A DNA stretch of 64,000 nucleotides from Candidatus Poribacteria bacterium (GTDB lineage: Bacteria; Poribacteria; WGA-4E; JAJDTR01): contig JAJDTR010000140.1 of NCBI GenBank assembly GCA_022827055.1, forward strand, positions 1 to 64,000, written 5' to 3'. The first letter of the stretch is position 1. Each line of letters opens with the position of its first letter. The notes below the pieces were generated by a model. It was not told where the DNA came from. It saw nothing but the letters and a program-made list of their open reading frames with translations, and ran no database searches. A program made the position numbers and the translations under genes. Shown one piece after another: positions 49,418 to 60,337 of this stretch.

Positions 49418-50710
49418 ATGAATATAGACACAGCTAGAATCGAGGCAAAGGGCGGCAAGGGAGGAAACGGCTGCATCAGTTTCCGACGGGAGAAATTTGT
49501 GCCCCGCGGCGGTCCTAACGGCGGCGACGGCGGAGGCGGCGGGAGTGTCGTTCTTGAAGCGGCGGAAGGGATGAGTACGTTAATTGACTTGAGACACAAC
49601 CCGCTTCAAGCCGCTGACGACGGCAAGCACGGCACGGGAAAAGAGATGCACGGGGCAGACGCCCCCGACCGAATCGTCCGAGTTCCCCGCGGTACCATTG
49701 TACGAAATGCCGAAGGAGGAGAGATTCTCGCCGACTTAACAGCCGCCAAGCAACGTATCGTCGTGGCACGCGGAGGCATAGGCGGAAAAGGAAACGCCCG
49801 ATTCAAAAGTAGTATCTTCCAGACACCGCGCGTGGCGGAAAAGGGAGAACCCGGCGAAGAGCGAGTCATCGAACTTGAAGTCAAGCTAATTGCGGATGTC
49901 GGGCTGGTCGGATACCCTAACGCCGGAAAGTCGACTCTGTTAGGACGGGTTTCATCGGCAAAACCGAAAATAGCTCCCTATCCATTCACTACGCTCGCTC
50001 CCAATCTCGGCGTCGTGAGAATAGACGCCGAACGCAACTTTGTAATGGCGGACATCCCGGGATTAATAGAAGGCGCGCACGAAGGAGCTGGGCTGGGCCA
50101 CGATTTCCTGCGGCATATTGAACGGACAAAGATGCTGGTTCACGTCATTGATGCGGCCGCGATTGACGGTCGGGACCCGATTGCCGACTATGAAAAACTT
50201 AACGCGGAACTTGAGGGGCACGACAAACGCTTGATCGAACTTCCACAGTTGATAGTATTGAACAAAATGGATGTGCCCGACGCCCAAACCAACTTGCCGC
50301 AAATCCAGCGTTACTTTGAAAAACGCAAACTTTTCCCGATTTCTGCTGTCACCGGTGAGGGTACCGGGGGGTTAATCCGTGCAACATATCACTGTTTGCA
50401 GGAGCTGAATGAAAAGAACAGAAATGATGAATTCCCATTTGAAGAATTGGAACTCTCACTTGCCAAACCGCGGGGGCGGTTTGAATTAACCCGGGACGGA
50501 AATCGTTTTGTCGTGGCTGGGGACGAACCTCGTCGTGCGGTTTTGATGACGGACATGGAAAACGATCAAGCGCTGATCCTGCTCCATCGTAAACTGAAAA
50601 AGATGGGACTTATGAATGCGCTGAACAAGGCAGGAATTAAGGAAGGAGATACGGTTCAGATTGATGAATTCGAGTTTGCGTACAGCACCAGTGGAATCGA
50701 CGTCGGATAG
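49418..50710 (+). CDS. obgE: Obg GTPase
   Basis: 'GGKGGNGCISFRREKFVPRGGPNGGDGGGGGSVV', 'VGLVGYPNAGKSTLL', 'ADIPGLIEGAHEGAGLGHDFLRHIERT', 'NKMD'. Confidence 0.97.
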   Translation: MNIDTARIEAKGGKGGNGCISFRREKFVPRGGPNGGDGGGGGSVVLEAAEGMSTLIDLRHNPLQAADDGKHGTGKEMHGADAPDRIVRVPRGTIVRNAEGGEILADLTAAKQRIVVARGGIGGKGNARFKSSIFQTPRVAEKGEPGEERVIELEVKLIADVGLVGYPNAGKSTLLGRVSSAKPKIAPYPFTTLAPNLGVVRIDAERNFVMADIPGLIEGAHEGAGLGHDFLRHIERTKMLVHVIDAAAIDGRDPIADYEKLNAELEGHDKRLIELPQLIVLNKMDVPDAQTNLPQIQRYFEKRKLFPISAVTGEGTGGLIRATYHCLQELNEKNRNDEFPFEELELSLAKPRGRFELTRDGNRFVVAGDEPRRAVLMTDMENDQALILLHRKLKKMGLMNALNKAGIKEGDTVQIDEFEFAYSTSGIDVG

Positions 50711-50732
50711 TCACAGAGATCGACTATCCGAC

Positions 50733-51833
50733 GTGAAGCGCGTCGTTGTAAAGGTCGGCAGTAGCACCATCTCGCGGGGATTTGAATTAAATGATGGCGC
50801 CCTAGATAGGCTAGTCGACGATTTAGCCCGCGTCAAGAGGTCGGGCAAAGAGGTCATCCTTGTTACATCGGGCGCTATTGCCGCCGGGGTGGGCACACTC
50901 GGCCTTTCAAGTCGTCCCCGGACGATTCCCGGATTGCAGGCGGCGGCAGCCGTAGGCCAGAGCCGGTTGATGCACGCCTATGAAGACCGATTCCAAGAGT
51001 ACGGCGAGATGGCGGCGATGATTCTCCTGACACAGGAGGATTTCAACAATCGCAAACGCTACATCCATATCACCAACACTCTTAACACGCTGCTGCAACT
51101 TGGCACAGTGCCCATCATCAACGAGAATGACACCGTAGCGGTGGAAGAGATTAAGGTCGGTGACAACGACACATTGTCAGCCCACGTCACCAACTTGGCA
51201 GATGCCGATCTGCTGGTTATTTTGTCTGATCAAACCGGTTTCTTCACGGCCGATCCACGTAAGCATTCACATTCGCAGTTTGTCGACGTTGTTCCCGTTA
51301 TTACGGAAGATATTAGGAAGGCTGCGGGCAGGGCGGGTTCCCAAGGCGGCACAGGCGGGATGATTACGAAGGTGCAAGCCGCAGAAATTGTCACGGGTTC
51401 TGGTGAGATGATGGTGCTGGCAGATGGGAAAGAACGCGATGTTGTCAGCCGTATTCTCAGCGGCGAAAACATTGGCACGCTCTTTCTGCCGCAAACGCAG
51501 AAATCGTCTCGAAAACGGTGGATTGCCTATTCGCGTCCGCCCAAGGGGAGACTGCTCGTAGATAATGGAGCACGAAATGCTCTCGTAGATCGCGGAAAAA
51601 GCCTACTCGCATCGGGAGTGCGCGGTGTGGAAGGCGAGTTTGAATACGGAGATACCGTCTCATGCCTTGATGAGAACCGGGATGAATTTGGCCGTGGGTT
51701 GGTGAATTATAACACCGAGGATATAGCTAAGATTATCGGAAAACGGACGAGCGAGATTGAAAGAATCCTTGGAGCACGCTATTATGATGAGGTGATTCAT
51801 CGAGACAATCTGGTGCTGATGGAGCAGACGTGA
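50733..51833 (+). CDS. proB: Glutamate 5-kinase with PUA domain
   Basis: 'RVVVKVGSSTISRG', 'VTSGAIAAGVGTLGL', 'GTGGMITKVQAAEI'; C-terminal PUA. GTG start inferred, just after obgE. Confidence 0.94.
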   Translation: MKRVVVKVGSSTISRGFELNDGALDRLVDDLARVKRSGKEVILVTSGAIAAGVGTLGLSSRPRTIPGLQAAAAVGQSRLMHAYEDRFQEYGEMAAMILLTQEDFNNRKRYIHITNTLNTLLQLGTVPIINENDTVAVEEIKVGDNDTLSAHVTNLADADLLVILSDQTGFFTADPRKHSHSQFVDVVPVITEDIRKAAGRAGSQGGTGGMITKVQAAEIVTGSGEMMVLADGKERDVVSRILSGENIGTLFLPQTQKSSRKRWIAYSRPPKGRLLVDNGARNALVDRGKSLLASGVRGVEGEFEYGDTVSCLDENRDEFGRGLVNYNTEDIAKIIGKRTSEIERILGARYYDEVIHRDNLVLMEQT

Positions 51834-51871
51834 AACATCGTAAGTAGTATATGTCGAAAGGGTACTGAATC

Positions 51872-52075
51872 ATGGAATCATTGACGATCCAAACGACGGA
51901 CTCCGAAGCCGCAATACGCCTCATTCGTTCCGGTCTCCTCAAAGAGGCTGCCTTTTTGCGTTTGGGTATCGAAAAGACGACACTGACTTTGGTAGAGTGG
52001 GAAGGTGAAATTGAAGTTCTATACCGCTTGGAAGAAAATGTGAAACAGATTGATGAATTGAAAGTATGCAAATAA
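51872..52075 (+). CDS. Small hypothetical protein between proB and proA
   Basis: 67-aa ORF in the operon gap. Confidence 0.4.
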   Translation: MESLTIQTTDSEAAIRLIRSGLLKEAAFLRLGIEKTTLTLVEWEGEIEVLYRLEENVKQIDELKVCK

Positions 52076-52159
52076 CGGATTACTTTGACCAATTTAATCT
52101 CGATTCGCGACGTTCCGAGCAATCAGATGTTGATAAAATCCCTATAAGGAGATAACTAG

Positions 52160-53422
52160 GTGAGTCAAACAATTCACGAAATGGTAGAATCCAAAGCACG
52201 AACCGCAAAGGCTGCGATGCGCCAACTTTCCAAGACATCCTCAGATGTGCGCAATCGCGCGCTCATCGCAATGGCGGAAAACATAATCCGGTTCAAGGAC
52301 AAAATTCGGGATGCGAATGAAGTTGATTTGAAAGCTGGACACGATACCGGGCTTGCCGGCCCCCTGATAAGTCGACTTGCGCTCGACGACAAAAAGATTG
52401 AAAGAATGGCGGACAACCTCAGGCAGGTTGCCGCATTGCCCGATCCAATCGGCGAGATTATGCACATGGGTGAACGCCCGAATGGGCTAAAGATTGGTAC
52501 GGTTCGCGTCCCGATCGGCGTCATCGGGGTTATCTACGAATCGCGCCCGGATGTCACGGTCGAGGTCTCCGCTTTGTGCGTCAAGTCGGGGAACGGTGTT
52601 ATCCTGCGAGGCGGATCGGAAGCCATCCATTCAAACACAGCGCTTGCCAACATATTGATTGAGACGGCAGAAAGGGAAGGCGTAGTAGGCGCAATACAAT
52701 TCGTCGAAATTACGGATCGGCAGGCGGTACGGGAGATGATCTCAATGTCCGACCACATCGACCTCATCGTACCGCGCGGCAGCCAAGAGTTCATCCGCCA
52801 AATCATGAAAAACTCCGATATTGCCGTCGTGGGGCATGCGGATGGAATCTGCCATGTGTACGTCGATGGGGCAGCCGACCTCAACATGGCTGAAAACATC
52901 TGCATTAATGCCAAGATAGGCTATAAAGTTGCCGTGTGCAATGCAATGGAAACACTGTTAGTTCATGCGTCAGTCGCGCCGAAATTCCTTCCGTCAATGT
53001 GTGAAAAATTTGAGGATGAAGGCGTGGTGCTGCGGGGGTGCGAGGAAACGCAGAAGTTGTATCCCAACGCTAAACCCGCAACCGAAGAAGATTGGCGAAC
53101 GGAGTATCTGGATGAGAAATTGTCGATTCGGGTTGTTCCCGACTTTGATCGGGCGGTGGATCACATCGAAACCTACGGCTCGCACCACTCCGACGCAATC
53201 GTCACCGAGAGTTACGCAAACTCGCAACGGTTTCTAAAAGAGGTCGATTCGGCGGCTGTGTATGTCAACGCGAGCACCTGTTTCACCGACGGTTATGAGT
53301 TTGGACTTGGCGCAGAGGTTGGCATCAGCACGCAGAAACTCCATTGTCGAGGGCCCATGGGGCTTGAAGGACTGACGAGTTACAAATACATCGTCTATGG
53401 AAACGGACAAGTGCGTACCTAA
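52160..53422 (+). CDS. proA: Gamma-glutamyl phosphate reductase
   Basis: 'VPIGVIGVIYESRPDVTVEVSALCVKSGNGVILRGGSEAIHSN', 'GLGAEVGISTQKLHCRGPMGLEGLTSYKYIVYGNGQVR'. Confidence 0.97.
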   Translation: MSQTIHEMVESKARTAKAAMRQLSKTSSDVRNRALIAMAENIIRFKDKIRDANEVDLKAGHDTGLAGPLISRLALDDKKIERMADNLRQVAALPDPIGEIMHMGERPNGLKIGTVRVPIGVIGVIYESRPDVTVEVSALCVKSGNGVILRGGSEAIHSNTALANILIETAEREGVVGAIQFVEITDRQAVREMISMSDHIDLIVPRGSQEFIRQIMKNSDIAVVGHADGICHVYVDGAADLNMAENICINAKIGYKVAVCNAMETLLVHASVAPKFLPSMCEKFEDEGVVLRGCEETQKLYPNAKPATEEDWRTEYLDEKLSIRVVPDFDRAVDHIETYGSHHSDAIVTESYANSQRFLKEVDSAAVYVNASTCFTDGYEFGLGAEVGISTQKLHCRGPMGLEGLTSYKYIVYGNGQVRT

Positions 53423-53585
53423 GAAGGCTCGTTGAGAACCGTGGGGTTCTCGGTGGGAACTTCGCAAAAGATTGGCGATAGGGGCCAACAATCGTTGACC
53501 CCTGCACTGTAGAATTTGCCTGTGCTGAGGCAAATTCTCATATCCCACATGCCGAGAGAATCTGAACAATGCACCTCTGGACCAG

Positions 53586-54494
53586 CTAATCCGCTCGCCC
53601 ACCGGACATCTGCTCCAGCGCCAGCGTCAGTGCGTGTGTTCCAAGGCGGCCATACCCTTGGGCTTGCACGGAAACGTACAGTTGATGGACGAGGGCAAGC
53701 CCCGGAAGGCTTAATCCCATCTTCTTGGACTCATCAAGAGCGATTCCCATGTCTTTGATAAAATGCTCGACGAAGAAGCCTGGGTCGAAATTGCGCTTGA
53801 GAACCCGCGGTGCCAAGTTGTCAAGTGTCCAACAGGCAGCGGCACCCCCGCCAATCGACGATAACATCGTCTCCAGATCCAATCCCGCTTTGTGACCGTA
53901 GAGAAGGGACTCACAGACCCCAATCATAGTTCCCGCCACAACAATCTGGTTGCACATCTTTGTGTGCTGACCAGCGCCTGCTACTCCTTGATGCACGATG
54001 CTTTTTCCCATCGCTTCAAAAAGAGGCATAATCGATTCAACGGCGTCCTCGTCACCGCCGACCATAATTGATAGACGGGCTTCTCGCGCACCGACATCTC
54101 CGCCCGACACGGGAGCGTCAACAGACGCTATCCCCTGTGCCTTGGCTTGGTCGTAAATTTCCTTCGCCAACGAAGGTTCGGTCGTCGTCATGTCAACAAT
54201 AATACTGCCAGACTTCGCCCCCTTGAGGATACCATTTTCGCCCAAATATACGTCGCGAACGTCCGGCGGAAAGCCGACAATTGTGAAGATAACATCGGAC
54301 ACGGCGGCGACCTCGCGTGAGGAATCCGCCCATGCGGCACCGGCGTCAAGCAATGGTTGCGTTCGTTCCTTCGTACGGTTGTACACAGTTGCCGAATATC
54401 CGGAATCCATAAGATGCTGGCACATCCAACGCCCCATTACGCCGGTGCCTACCCATCCGATTTTGGTTTCGCCGGGTGCTACAGTGATACTCAT
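53586..54494 (-). CDS. NAD(P)-dependent beta-hydroxyacid dehydrogenase (3-hydroxyisobutyrate dehydrogenase family)
   Basis: '[22 protein letters not shown]', '[23 protein letters not shown]', '[16 protein letters not shown]'. Confidence 0.92.
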   Translation of the reverse strand: MSITVAPGETKIGWVGTGVMGRWMCQHLMDSGYSATVYNRTKERTQPLLDAGAAWADSSREVAAVSDVIFTIVGFPPDVRDVYLGENGILKGAKSGSIIVDMTTTEPSLAKEIYDQAKAQGIASVDAPVSGGDVGAREARLSIMVGGDEDAVESIMPLFEAMGKSIVHQGVAGAGQHTKMCNQIVVAGTMIGVCESLLYGHKAGLDLETMLSSIGGGAAACWTLDNLAPRVLKRNFDPGFFVEHFIKDMGIALDESKKMGLSLPGLALVHQLYVSVQAQGYGRLGTHALTLALEQMSGGRAD

Positions 54495-54749
54495 AATTTG
54501 TCTCCTTTGAGGTTCATATTTTCAAGATGTGGGTTACCATGAGATGCCAATTCGACTTTTGGGCAAGAATGCGGCATAGCGTGAACTTTACCACTCACAT
54601 GCTATAAATTATATCCTATTCCATCCCACCGCGATTTACTCACGTCAGACTATCTTGCATGTTAGGTCGTACGCATTTGCACTCTATTAAGGGAACGCAA
54701 ATCGGCGTTCCATTCATTGCGCAAATTCAAACTTGGGCGCAACATTAAA

Positions 54750-55378
54750 TCAAAGCCAGCCGTTATCTGAGTACCAACGGGCGGTCTTTTTGATTCTCTT
54801 TTCGATCGGAAATTTGGCACAATAGCCAATTTCCTTTTCTGCCTTGATGCTGTCGCGAAGTCCGTAAACCGCGGGCGGATGATTGTTATAGACAACCGAT
54901 CTACATACTCGCGGGCGATCGTCTCGCCCATGAGTTTACTTTTTCCATAATCTGTCAGCGGCTGAGGTGGCATGTCCTCGGATATCTGCTTGCCATCCGG
55001 GCTTGAGCCGCTTGTCGCCAAGCTGCTGCAGTAGAGGAAGCGAGTTATGCCGCAATCCTCTGCCAAACACGCCTCAATCAAGCGCTTTGTCGCTCTTGCA
55101 TTCGCCCAGTCGTATTCATCAGCATTGATCGCCTTGGTCAAACCGGCAAGGTGAAAGACGATGTCAACGCCCCGCAGCGATGGTATTGGCAAATCAGGAT
55201 TGACAAGGTCAGCGGTTACTAGTTGAATTTGCGGCGATCCCCCGTCAAGGAACCGTTGCAGCCACCGCAGATTGCTCGTTTTCCGGACCGTGCACGTTAC
55301 CTGATAACCAAAATCCGCTAGCAGTTCCACCAAATGGCTGCCTATGAAGTCGGTGCCACCAGCCACAAAAGCACGCAT
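54750..55378 (-). pseudogene. Decayed NAD-dependent epimerase/extended SDR
   Basis: Intact N-terminus 'MRAFVAGGTDFIGSHLVELL…YGKSKLMGE…ITIIRP', then a different frame encodes PAVYGLRDSIKAEKEIGYCAKFPIEKRIKKTARWYSDNGWL*. Confidence 0.8.
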
Positions 55379-55456
55379 AGTGAATTCACCTCAAAGTTGC
55401 ATTCTTGGTGATATGTCGCCGTCCAGTTAGGAAGACGTGTTAACTGGTTTCTTCGT

Positions 55457-56509
55457 CTACGTTTCCTTGTCAGATTGCCAATCCAGGTCCTTCGCAAGTT
55501 GGGAAACCAGAACAATGCCTCCAACGACAACACCGCAATAGGTGGTGAAAAACCGAGTCAATAACGAATACAATCCGCCCGTATGTCCAACCAATAGGTT
55601 CCCCATAAAGATAACGGTCAAGACTTCAGCAATTCCGCTTGCACCCGGGCTGGGCGCAAACAGTGTGACGAAGTGTAAAATGGATTGTATTGCGATTACA
55701 TGCCAGAAAGGCGCGTCTCCCCCCAACGCTCGAACGATGACATATCCACCCGTGAATCGACTTGCATAAATCCCCGCTGTGCACAAGAAACTGGCGACAC
55801 AAACTAATTTGTGATCAGTAATGAACATTCGCGTGTACGTTGCGTGTTCCGTGATGAGTTTGTCAAGCGTCGTAACCAGTCGATTGAGCACCTTTGTGGC
55901 GAAGTGGAACCCTCGTCGATCAGGAAATCGTATAAGTGTCAGCGGAATGAGGAAAACTTTCGGCTTCACTGCCATGAGGAGAAAAAACGAAAGGAAAAGC
56001 GCGAACATCAGGAGAGTATATCGACTAACAAGCGTGATACCCTTGGGAACGAAGTCTGGCGCTTGCCACGCTACGTAAGCGGCGGAAAGGAAAAGGAATA
56101 TAAGTGTTCCGGTGAAAGAGATAATCCCCGCAGTAATACAGCCAGCTACCGGCACTCCAACGCGACTGCAAATGTATATGTGACCCACACCGCCAGTTTG
56201 AAAAGGTGTGATGCCTCCCACGCAGATAGTTGCCAAATTCGCGCGAATACTATCAAGGAAGCTGAGTCGAGTTGTCATCTCCCGACAGAAGAGGTGGATA
56301 CGTGCTCCCCCAAACAACCAATCCACGAGCATGCAAAGTGCAGCCAAGAGAATAAATTCCACCCGCATCGACAGAATGTGGGTGCCAATATCTTGAGTTC
56401 CACTCCACAAAAAACTGGCACATAGTCCGACAACCGTGCAAAGCCCGAAAAATACGAATCCGCGCGTGAAATTTTTTCGGCTAAGGGATCGACTCAAGAA
56501 CTCTTGCAT
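55457..56509 (-). CDS. Second UPF0104/LPG-synthase-TM family membrane protein
   Basis: 'LFGGARIHLFCREM', 'CVGGITPFQTGGVGHIYICSRVGVPVAGCITAGII', 'FAPSPGASGIAEVLTVIFMGNLL'. Confidence 0.82.
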   Translation of the reverse strand: MQEFLSRSLSRKNFTRGFVFFGLCTVVGLCASFLWSGTQDIGTHILSMRVEFILLAALCMLVDWLFGGARIHLFCREMTTRLSFLDSIRANLATICVGGITPFQTGGVGHIYICSRVGVPVAGCITAGIISFTGTLIFLFLSAAYVAWQAPDFVPKGITLVSRYTLLMFALFLSFFLLMAVKPKVFLIPLTLIRFPDRRGFHFATKVLNRLVTTLDKLITEHATYTRMFITDHKLVCVASFLCTAGIYASRFTGGYVIVRALGGDAPFWHVIAIQSILHFVTLFAPSPGASGIAEVLTVIFMGNLLVGHTGGLYSLLTRFFTTYCGVVVGGIVLVSQLAKDLDWQSDKET

Positions 56510-56639
56510 TGACCACTCAATGGGCTCCTTCCAGACATATCGCTGCCTCCGAATTTGCTCGACTTATGCTCCTGAATCAATCTTGAACATGGGAACCAGT
56601 TCCCCAAGACACTTGATTTTGCCAATAATTCCTCCGTCA

Positions 56640-57479
56640 CTAAACAATTTCCAGGTCCAGACTAATATCTAGCGGTATCGCTGAGTGTGTTAGTGCGCCG
56701 ACGGAAATGAGGTCCACACCCGTACTGGCGACCGCTTCAACCTTGTCTAACGTCATCCCTCCCGACGCTTCAGTGATGGCTCTGCCAGCGACCTTCGCGA
56801 CAGCAGCCTCCATTAAGTTGACCGGCATGTTGTCGAACAATAAAATATCGGCTTTGGCTTGCAGGGCTTCTTCAACCTGATCCAAGGTTTCCACTTCAAT
56901 CTCAATCTTTGAGGTATGCGGTGCGGCAGATCGAGCTCGTTCCATAGCTTGAGCAACACCTCCGGCGGCAATAATATGGTTGTCCTTTATCAGAATTCCG
57001 TCGTAAAGGCCAAACCGATGATTATACCCACCGCCAACTCGGACGGCATATTTTTGGATAGTCCGCCAACCTGCGGTTGTTTTACGAGTGTCTACGATTT
57101 TAACAGGATAACCTTTGGTGGCAGTGACAAACTGTGAGGTTAATGTCGCCGTACCCGATAGACGCTGGAGGAAGTTGAGAACGATACGCTCAGCAGTGAG
57201 AATCGATGTTGCGGCACCTTCTGCGCTCGCTATTGGTGTCATGCTTTGTACGGACTCGCCGTCTTTGACAAGTGTTCGAAACTGGAGAAACGGGTCAATT
57301 TTTCCAAAAACCCGTTTCGCAATCGGCAATCCGGCTATGACACCACCGTTTTGCACAACAATAGTCCCTTTCGCATTCGCGGTGTTTTCGATTGTAGATT
57401 GAGTGGTAATATCGCCTGAGCCGACATCCTCTACGAGCGCCAACTCAATCAGCGGGTCGATTAACCGAAAGTTCAACAT
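56640..57479 (-). CDS. nadC: Nicotinate-nucleotide pyrophosphorylase (quinolinate phosphoribosyltransferase)
   Basis: 'EDVGSGDITTQSTI', 'LNFLQRLSGTATLT', 'DTRKTTAGWRTIQKYAVRVGGGYNHRFGLYDGILIKDNHI'. Confidence 0.96.
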   Translation of the reverse strand: MLNFRLIDPLIELALVEDVGSGDITTQSTIENTANAKGTIVVQNGGVIAGLPIAKRVFGKIDPFLQFRTLVKDGESVQSMTPIASAEGAATSILTAERIVLNFLQRLSGTATLTSQFVTATKGYPVKIVDTRKTTAGWRTIQKYAVRVGGGYNHRFGLYDGILIKDNHIIAAGGVAQAMERARSAAPHTSKIEIEVETLDQVEEALQAKADILLFDNMPVNLMEAAVAKVAGRAITEASGGMTLDKVEAVASTGVDLISVGALTHSAIPLDISLDLEIV

Positions 57480-57747
57480 GTGTGTGTATTCTATCCAACG
57501 AATTCGCCGTTAAGTTGGTTAATGTTAAAAGAAAGGAGAAATCCGGACATGCGATGCCCATAGGATTCAGCCGCAGTTTTCCTCTGCGACTCGCTACACC
57601 TTACGGCTATGGATACCAACAATCCATGACACTTGGAGAATTTCCAGACGAAAATTTCTCACTCCTCCGCCTGCCAAGAACCCCGCGGACAGCGTCTATC
57701 CCCATTTTCACACGTCGAAATCACTGTAATCCGCCCCATGGGAGTAC

Positions 57748-59565
57748 TCAAAAGTTCCAAACCAAAGGTGTGATGAGTACTGCCACAGTACCCACTAACC
57801 CGTCTAGTGGAAGCCCGATTCTCAGATAGTCACTGAAACGATAGCCTCCAGGACCGTAAACCATCAAATTGGTCTGATACCCCAGCGGTGTGGCAAAACT
57901 TGCCGACGCCGCCACCATTGTCACGATGACAAAAGGCATAAAGTCCACGCCAAGGTTATCAGCCGTCGCGATTGCAACCGGGAAAACGAGCACAGCCGCC
58001 GCAACATTGGTTAGAGTTTCGGTGAACAACAGGGTGATGACATACACCACAGCCAACACGAGCAACGGCTTCTGGCCCGCCATTGCTATCAGCGATCGGG
58101 CAATCACACCAGCTATTCCAGTGTTCTGCATTGCGTGTCCAATTCCAATCGATGCTGCAATGACTAACAAGACTTGCAAATTGATGCTGCGTCTCGCGCT
58201 TGCCACCGAGCAGCAACCGGTCAGAAGCATGAGTCCGGCCGCAAGAAGCGCGGCGTTGAGCATGAGTTCGGGCTGAATGATGACAATTGCAACCATCCCT
58301 GTCAGAAATACCGATGCAATCAAGGCGTGGCTATGGCGCCGTGGGTGAGAATCTTCGACTTGGCTTACCAAGAAAAAGTCGCGTGAATTTCGCTGCTGCG
58401 CTCCAAACGATGGGTGTGTTTCCAATAGGAGGGTGTCGCCAGCCCTCAACACAATATCCCCAATCTTCCGACGAATGCGCTCGCCATTCCGAGCGACCGC
58501 AATAACCACAGCGTTGTAGGTTGAGCGAAATTGTCCCTCGCGAATAGTTTGGCTAACAATCGGGCACGTGTTCGAGACGACAGCTTCAATAAGGCAGCGC
58601 TCGGACCTTGGCGTGTCAAGTTTGAAAATCTGATTTGTGGCGGGGGTTAAGCCGGGCACTTTTTGCAATTCGACAACCGATTCGACAATCCCGACAAAGA
58701 TGAGGCGATCATTCGCTCGAAGTCGTTCCGTAGGTGAAACAGCAGCCATCACTTGACCGTCACGGTCAATTTCCATCAAGTAAAGTCCTTCGAGATGCCG
58801 TAATCCCGCTTGTTCGATTGTTTGGCCCGCAAGAGAACTACCATCTTCGACAAGCATTTCAACCGTGTACTCTCGCGAATCGTCTGATCGACGAAGTACC
58901 GGGTGCCTTTCGGGCAATAACCACCGGCTAAATACGACCGTGTATAGTATCCCTATCAACGCACAGGGTAACCCGACCTTCGTTATGTCGAACATCCCGA
59001 GGCTCTGTTTCCCCCACTCCACCAGCAAGCCATTGACCACTAAATTGGTGCTTGTGCCTATGAGGGTACACATGCCTCCCAGAATTGCGGCATAGCTAAG
59101 CGGTATCAACAGTTTGGACACCGATAAGCGATTCTGTTTTGCCCATTCGTCAACCGCCGGCAAGAGTGTCGCGACAACCGGAGTGTTATTCAAGAACGCG
59201 CTAGTGGCCGCGACAGGAAACACAATGCGAAGAAGTGCCGCCGAGAGCGATTTGGGGCGTCCTAGCAAATGGCGGACAATCAGGTTAATAACACCGGTCT
59301 CACGTAACGCGGCGGCAACAACGAAAAGCACGCCGACCGTGATCATTCCAGGGTTGGCAAACCCCGAAAAGGCTTCGACAGGAGTGAGAATCCCTGTTGT
59401 CAGCAAGAGGACCAAGCCGCCAAGTAGGATTGCATCCGGACTGATACGTGTGAAAATCAAGAAATTGAGCACTATTGCTACGACAGCCAGTGTTATCCAA
59501 GCGTCCCAGCCCAATGTGTCCCAGCCCATACCAAGTCCTCGGAGGTGATGCGTAGGTGAGAGCAT
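57748..59565 (-). CDS. SLC13-family permease with two TrkA-C domains
   Basis: 'LTPVEAFSGFANPGMITVGVLFVVAAALRETG', 'LNNTPVVATLLP', 'IGTSTNLVVNGLL', 'TPLGYQTNLMVYGPGGY'; TrkA-C-like central region. Confidence 0.9.
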   Translation of the reverse strand: MLSPTHHLRGLGMGWDTLGWDAWITLAVVAIVLNFLIFTRISPDAILLGGLVLLLTTGILTPVEAFSGFANPGMITVGVLFVVAAALRETGVINLIVRHLLGRPKSLSAALLRIVFPVAATSAFLNNTPVVATLLPAVDEWAKQNRLSVSKLLIPLSYAAILGGMCTLIGTSTNLVVNGLLVEWGKQSLGMFDITKVGLPCALIGILYTVVFSRWLLPERHPVLRRSDDSREYTVEMLVEDGSSLAGQTIEQAGLRHLEGLYLMEIDRDGQVMAAVSPTERLRANDRLIFVGIVESVVELQKVPGLTPATNQIFKLDTPRSERCLIEAVVSNTCPIVSQTIREGQFRSTYNAVVIAVARNGERIRRKIGDIVLRAGDTLLLETHPSFGAQQRNSRDFFLVSQVEDSHPRRHSHALIASVFLTGMVAIVIIQPELMLNAALLAAGLMLLTGCCSVASARRSINLQVLLVIAASIGIGHAMQNTGIAGVIARSLIAMAGQKPLLVLAVVYVITLLFTETLTNVAAAVLVFPVAIATADNLGVDFMPFVIVTMVAASASFATPLGYQTNLMVYGPGGYRFSDYLRIGLPLDGLVGTVAVLITPLVWNF

Positions 59566-60204
59566 AGCACTTGAGCCTTGCCTTGTCAAGGAGTTTTGAG
59601 GCAGGGGAAACGCACCTAAAACCACTCAATCGCTCCGGCGTTGAGACTAACCATGGCGGTTGTTTTCAACTTCATCAGTGGCTCATCTCTACAGCAACAT
59701 CAGAGCGAAATGTGTATAACATCAGTAGATGTTCTCATTCCTATAAATCGCCATTAGTCGCTTGAGAGTTCGAAAATGTGGAAAAATGTTGATCTGTCAC
59801 CTTTTTTGGGCGTTTTCGGCTGAACTTGTACCTAATTTTTATGTAAAAAAGGACGTCAAAAATAGGTACAAAAATGTGAACGTAGGCTTTATTTCGAGGG
59901 CGTGTTCACATGGTTTGATTCAACACTTTCCTTTGATAGCGCGGGTTCATCTGTGGTCAAATGTGAACAAGATGTTAACAGAAAAAAAGTTCTACGTCGC
60001 TAAGAGCTTGTTTGAAAAATCGGTAGCAAAGCCATTTTTTGGTAATTTGTAGGAAATTCCTTCATGTATTTGATGTTGGCTGCTACATACCTGTGGGATC
60101 TCTATCGCACTCGTTATCCACTCGCTTGATCCCCGCTGGGGCTTAGGTGCACGGGGTTCTGACATTTCTACACACCTTCCGCCCCGCTGGGGCTTTTAAA
60201 GGCT

Positions 60205-60221
60205 GGTGCGCAGTTCGCACC
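60205..60221. repeat. REP-like palindrome
   Basis: GGTGCG-CAGTT-CGCACC inside the 59602–60628 element. Confidence 0.6.
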
Positions 60222-60316
60222 CTACAAATGTACTTTTCAAACAGGTTCTAAGCTCGACTTTGTACAAAAGTACAACGGTTGGGCTGTACGGAAAGCCTTA
60301 CGACACCAAACCCGTA

Positions 60317-60337
60317 GGCGGGGCATCTTGCCCCGCC
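60317..60337. repeat. REP-like palindrome
   Basis: GGCGGGGCA-TCT-TGCCCCGCC, perfect 9-bp stem. Confidence 0.65.

Noticed and set aside
55811-56425. 204-aa plus-strand ORF
   Set aside because: Antisense to the UPF0104-family gene, which has clear transmembrane and family motifs; the ORF's low-complexity hydrophilic sequence is a shadow product.
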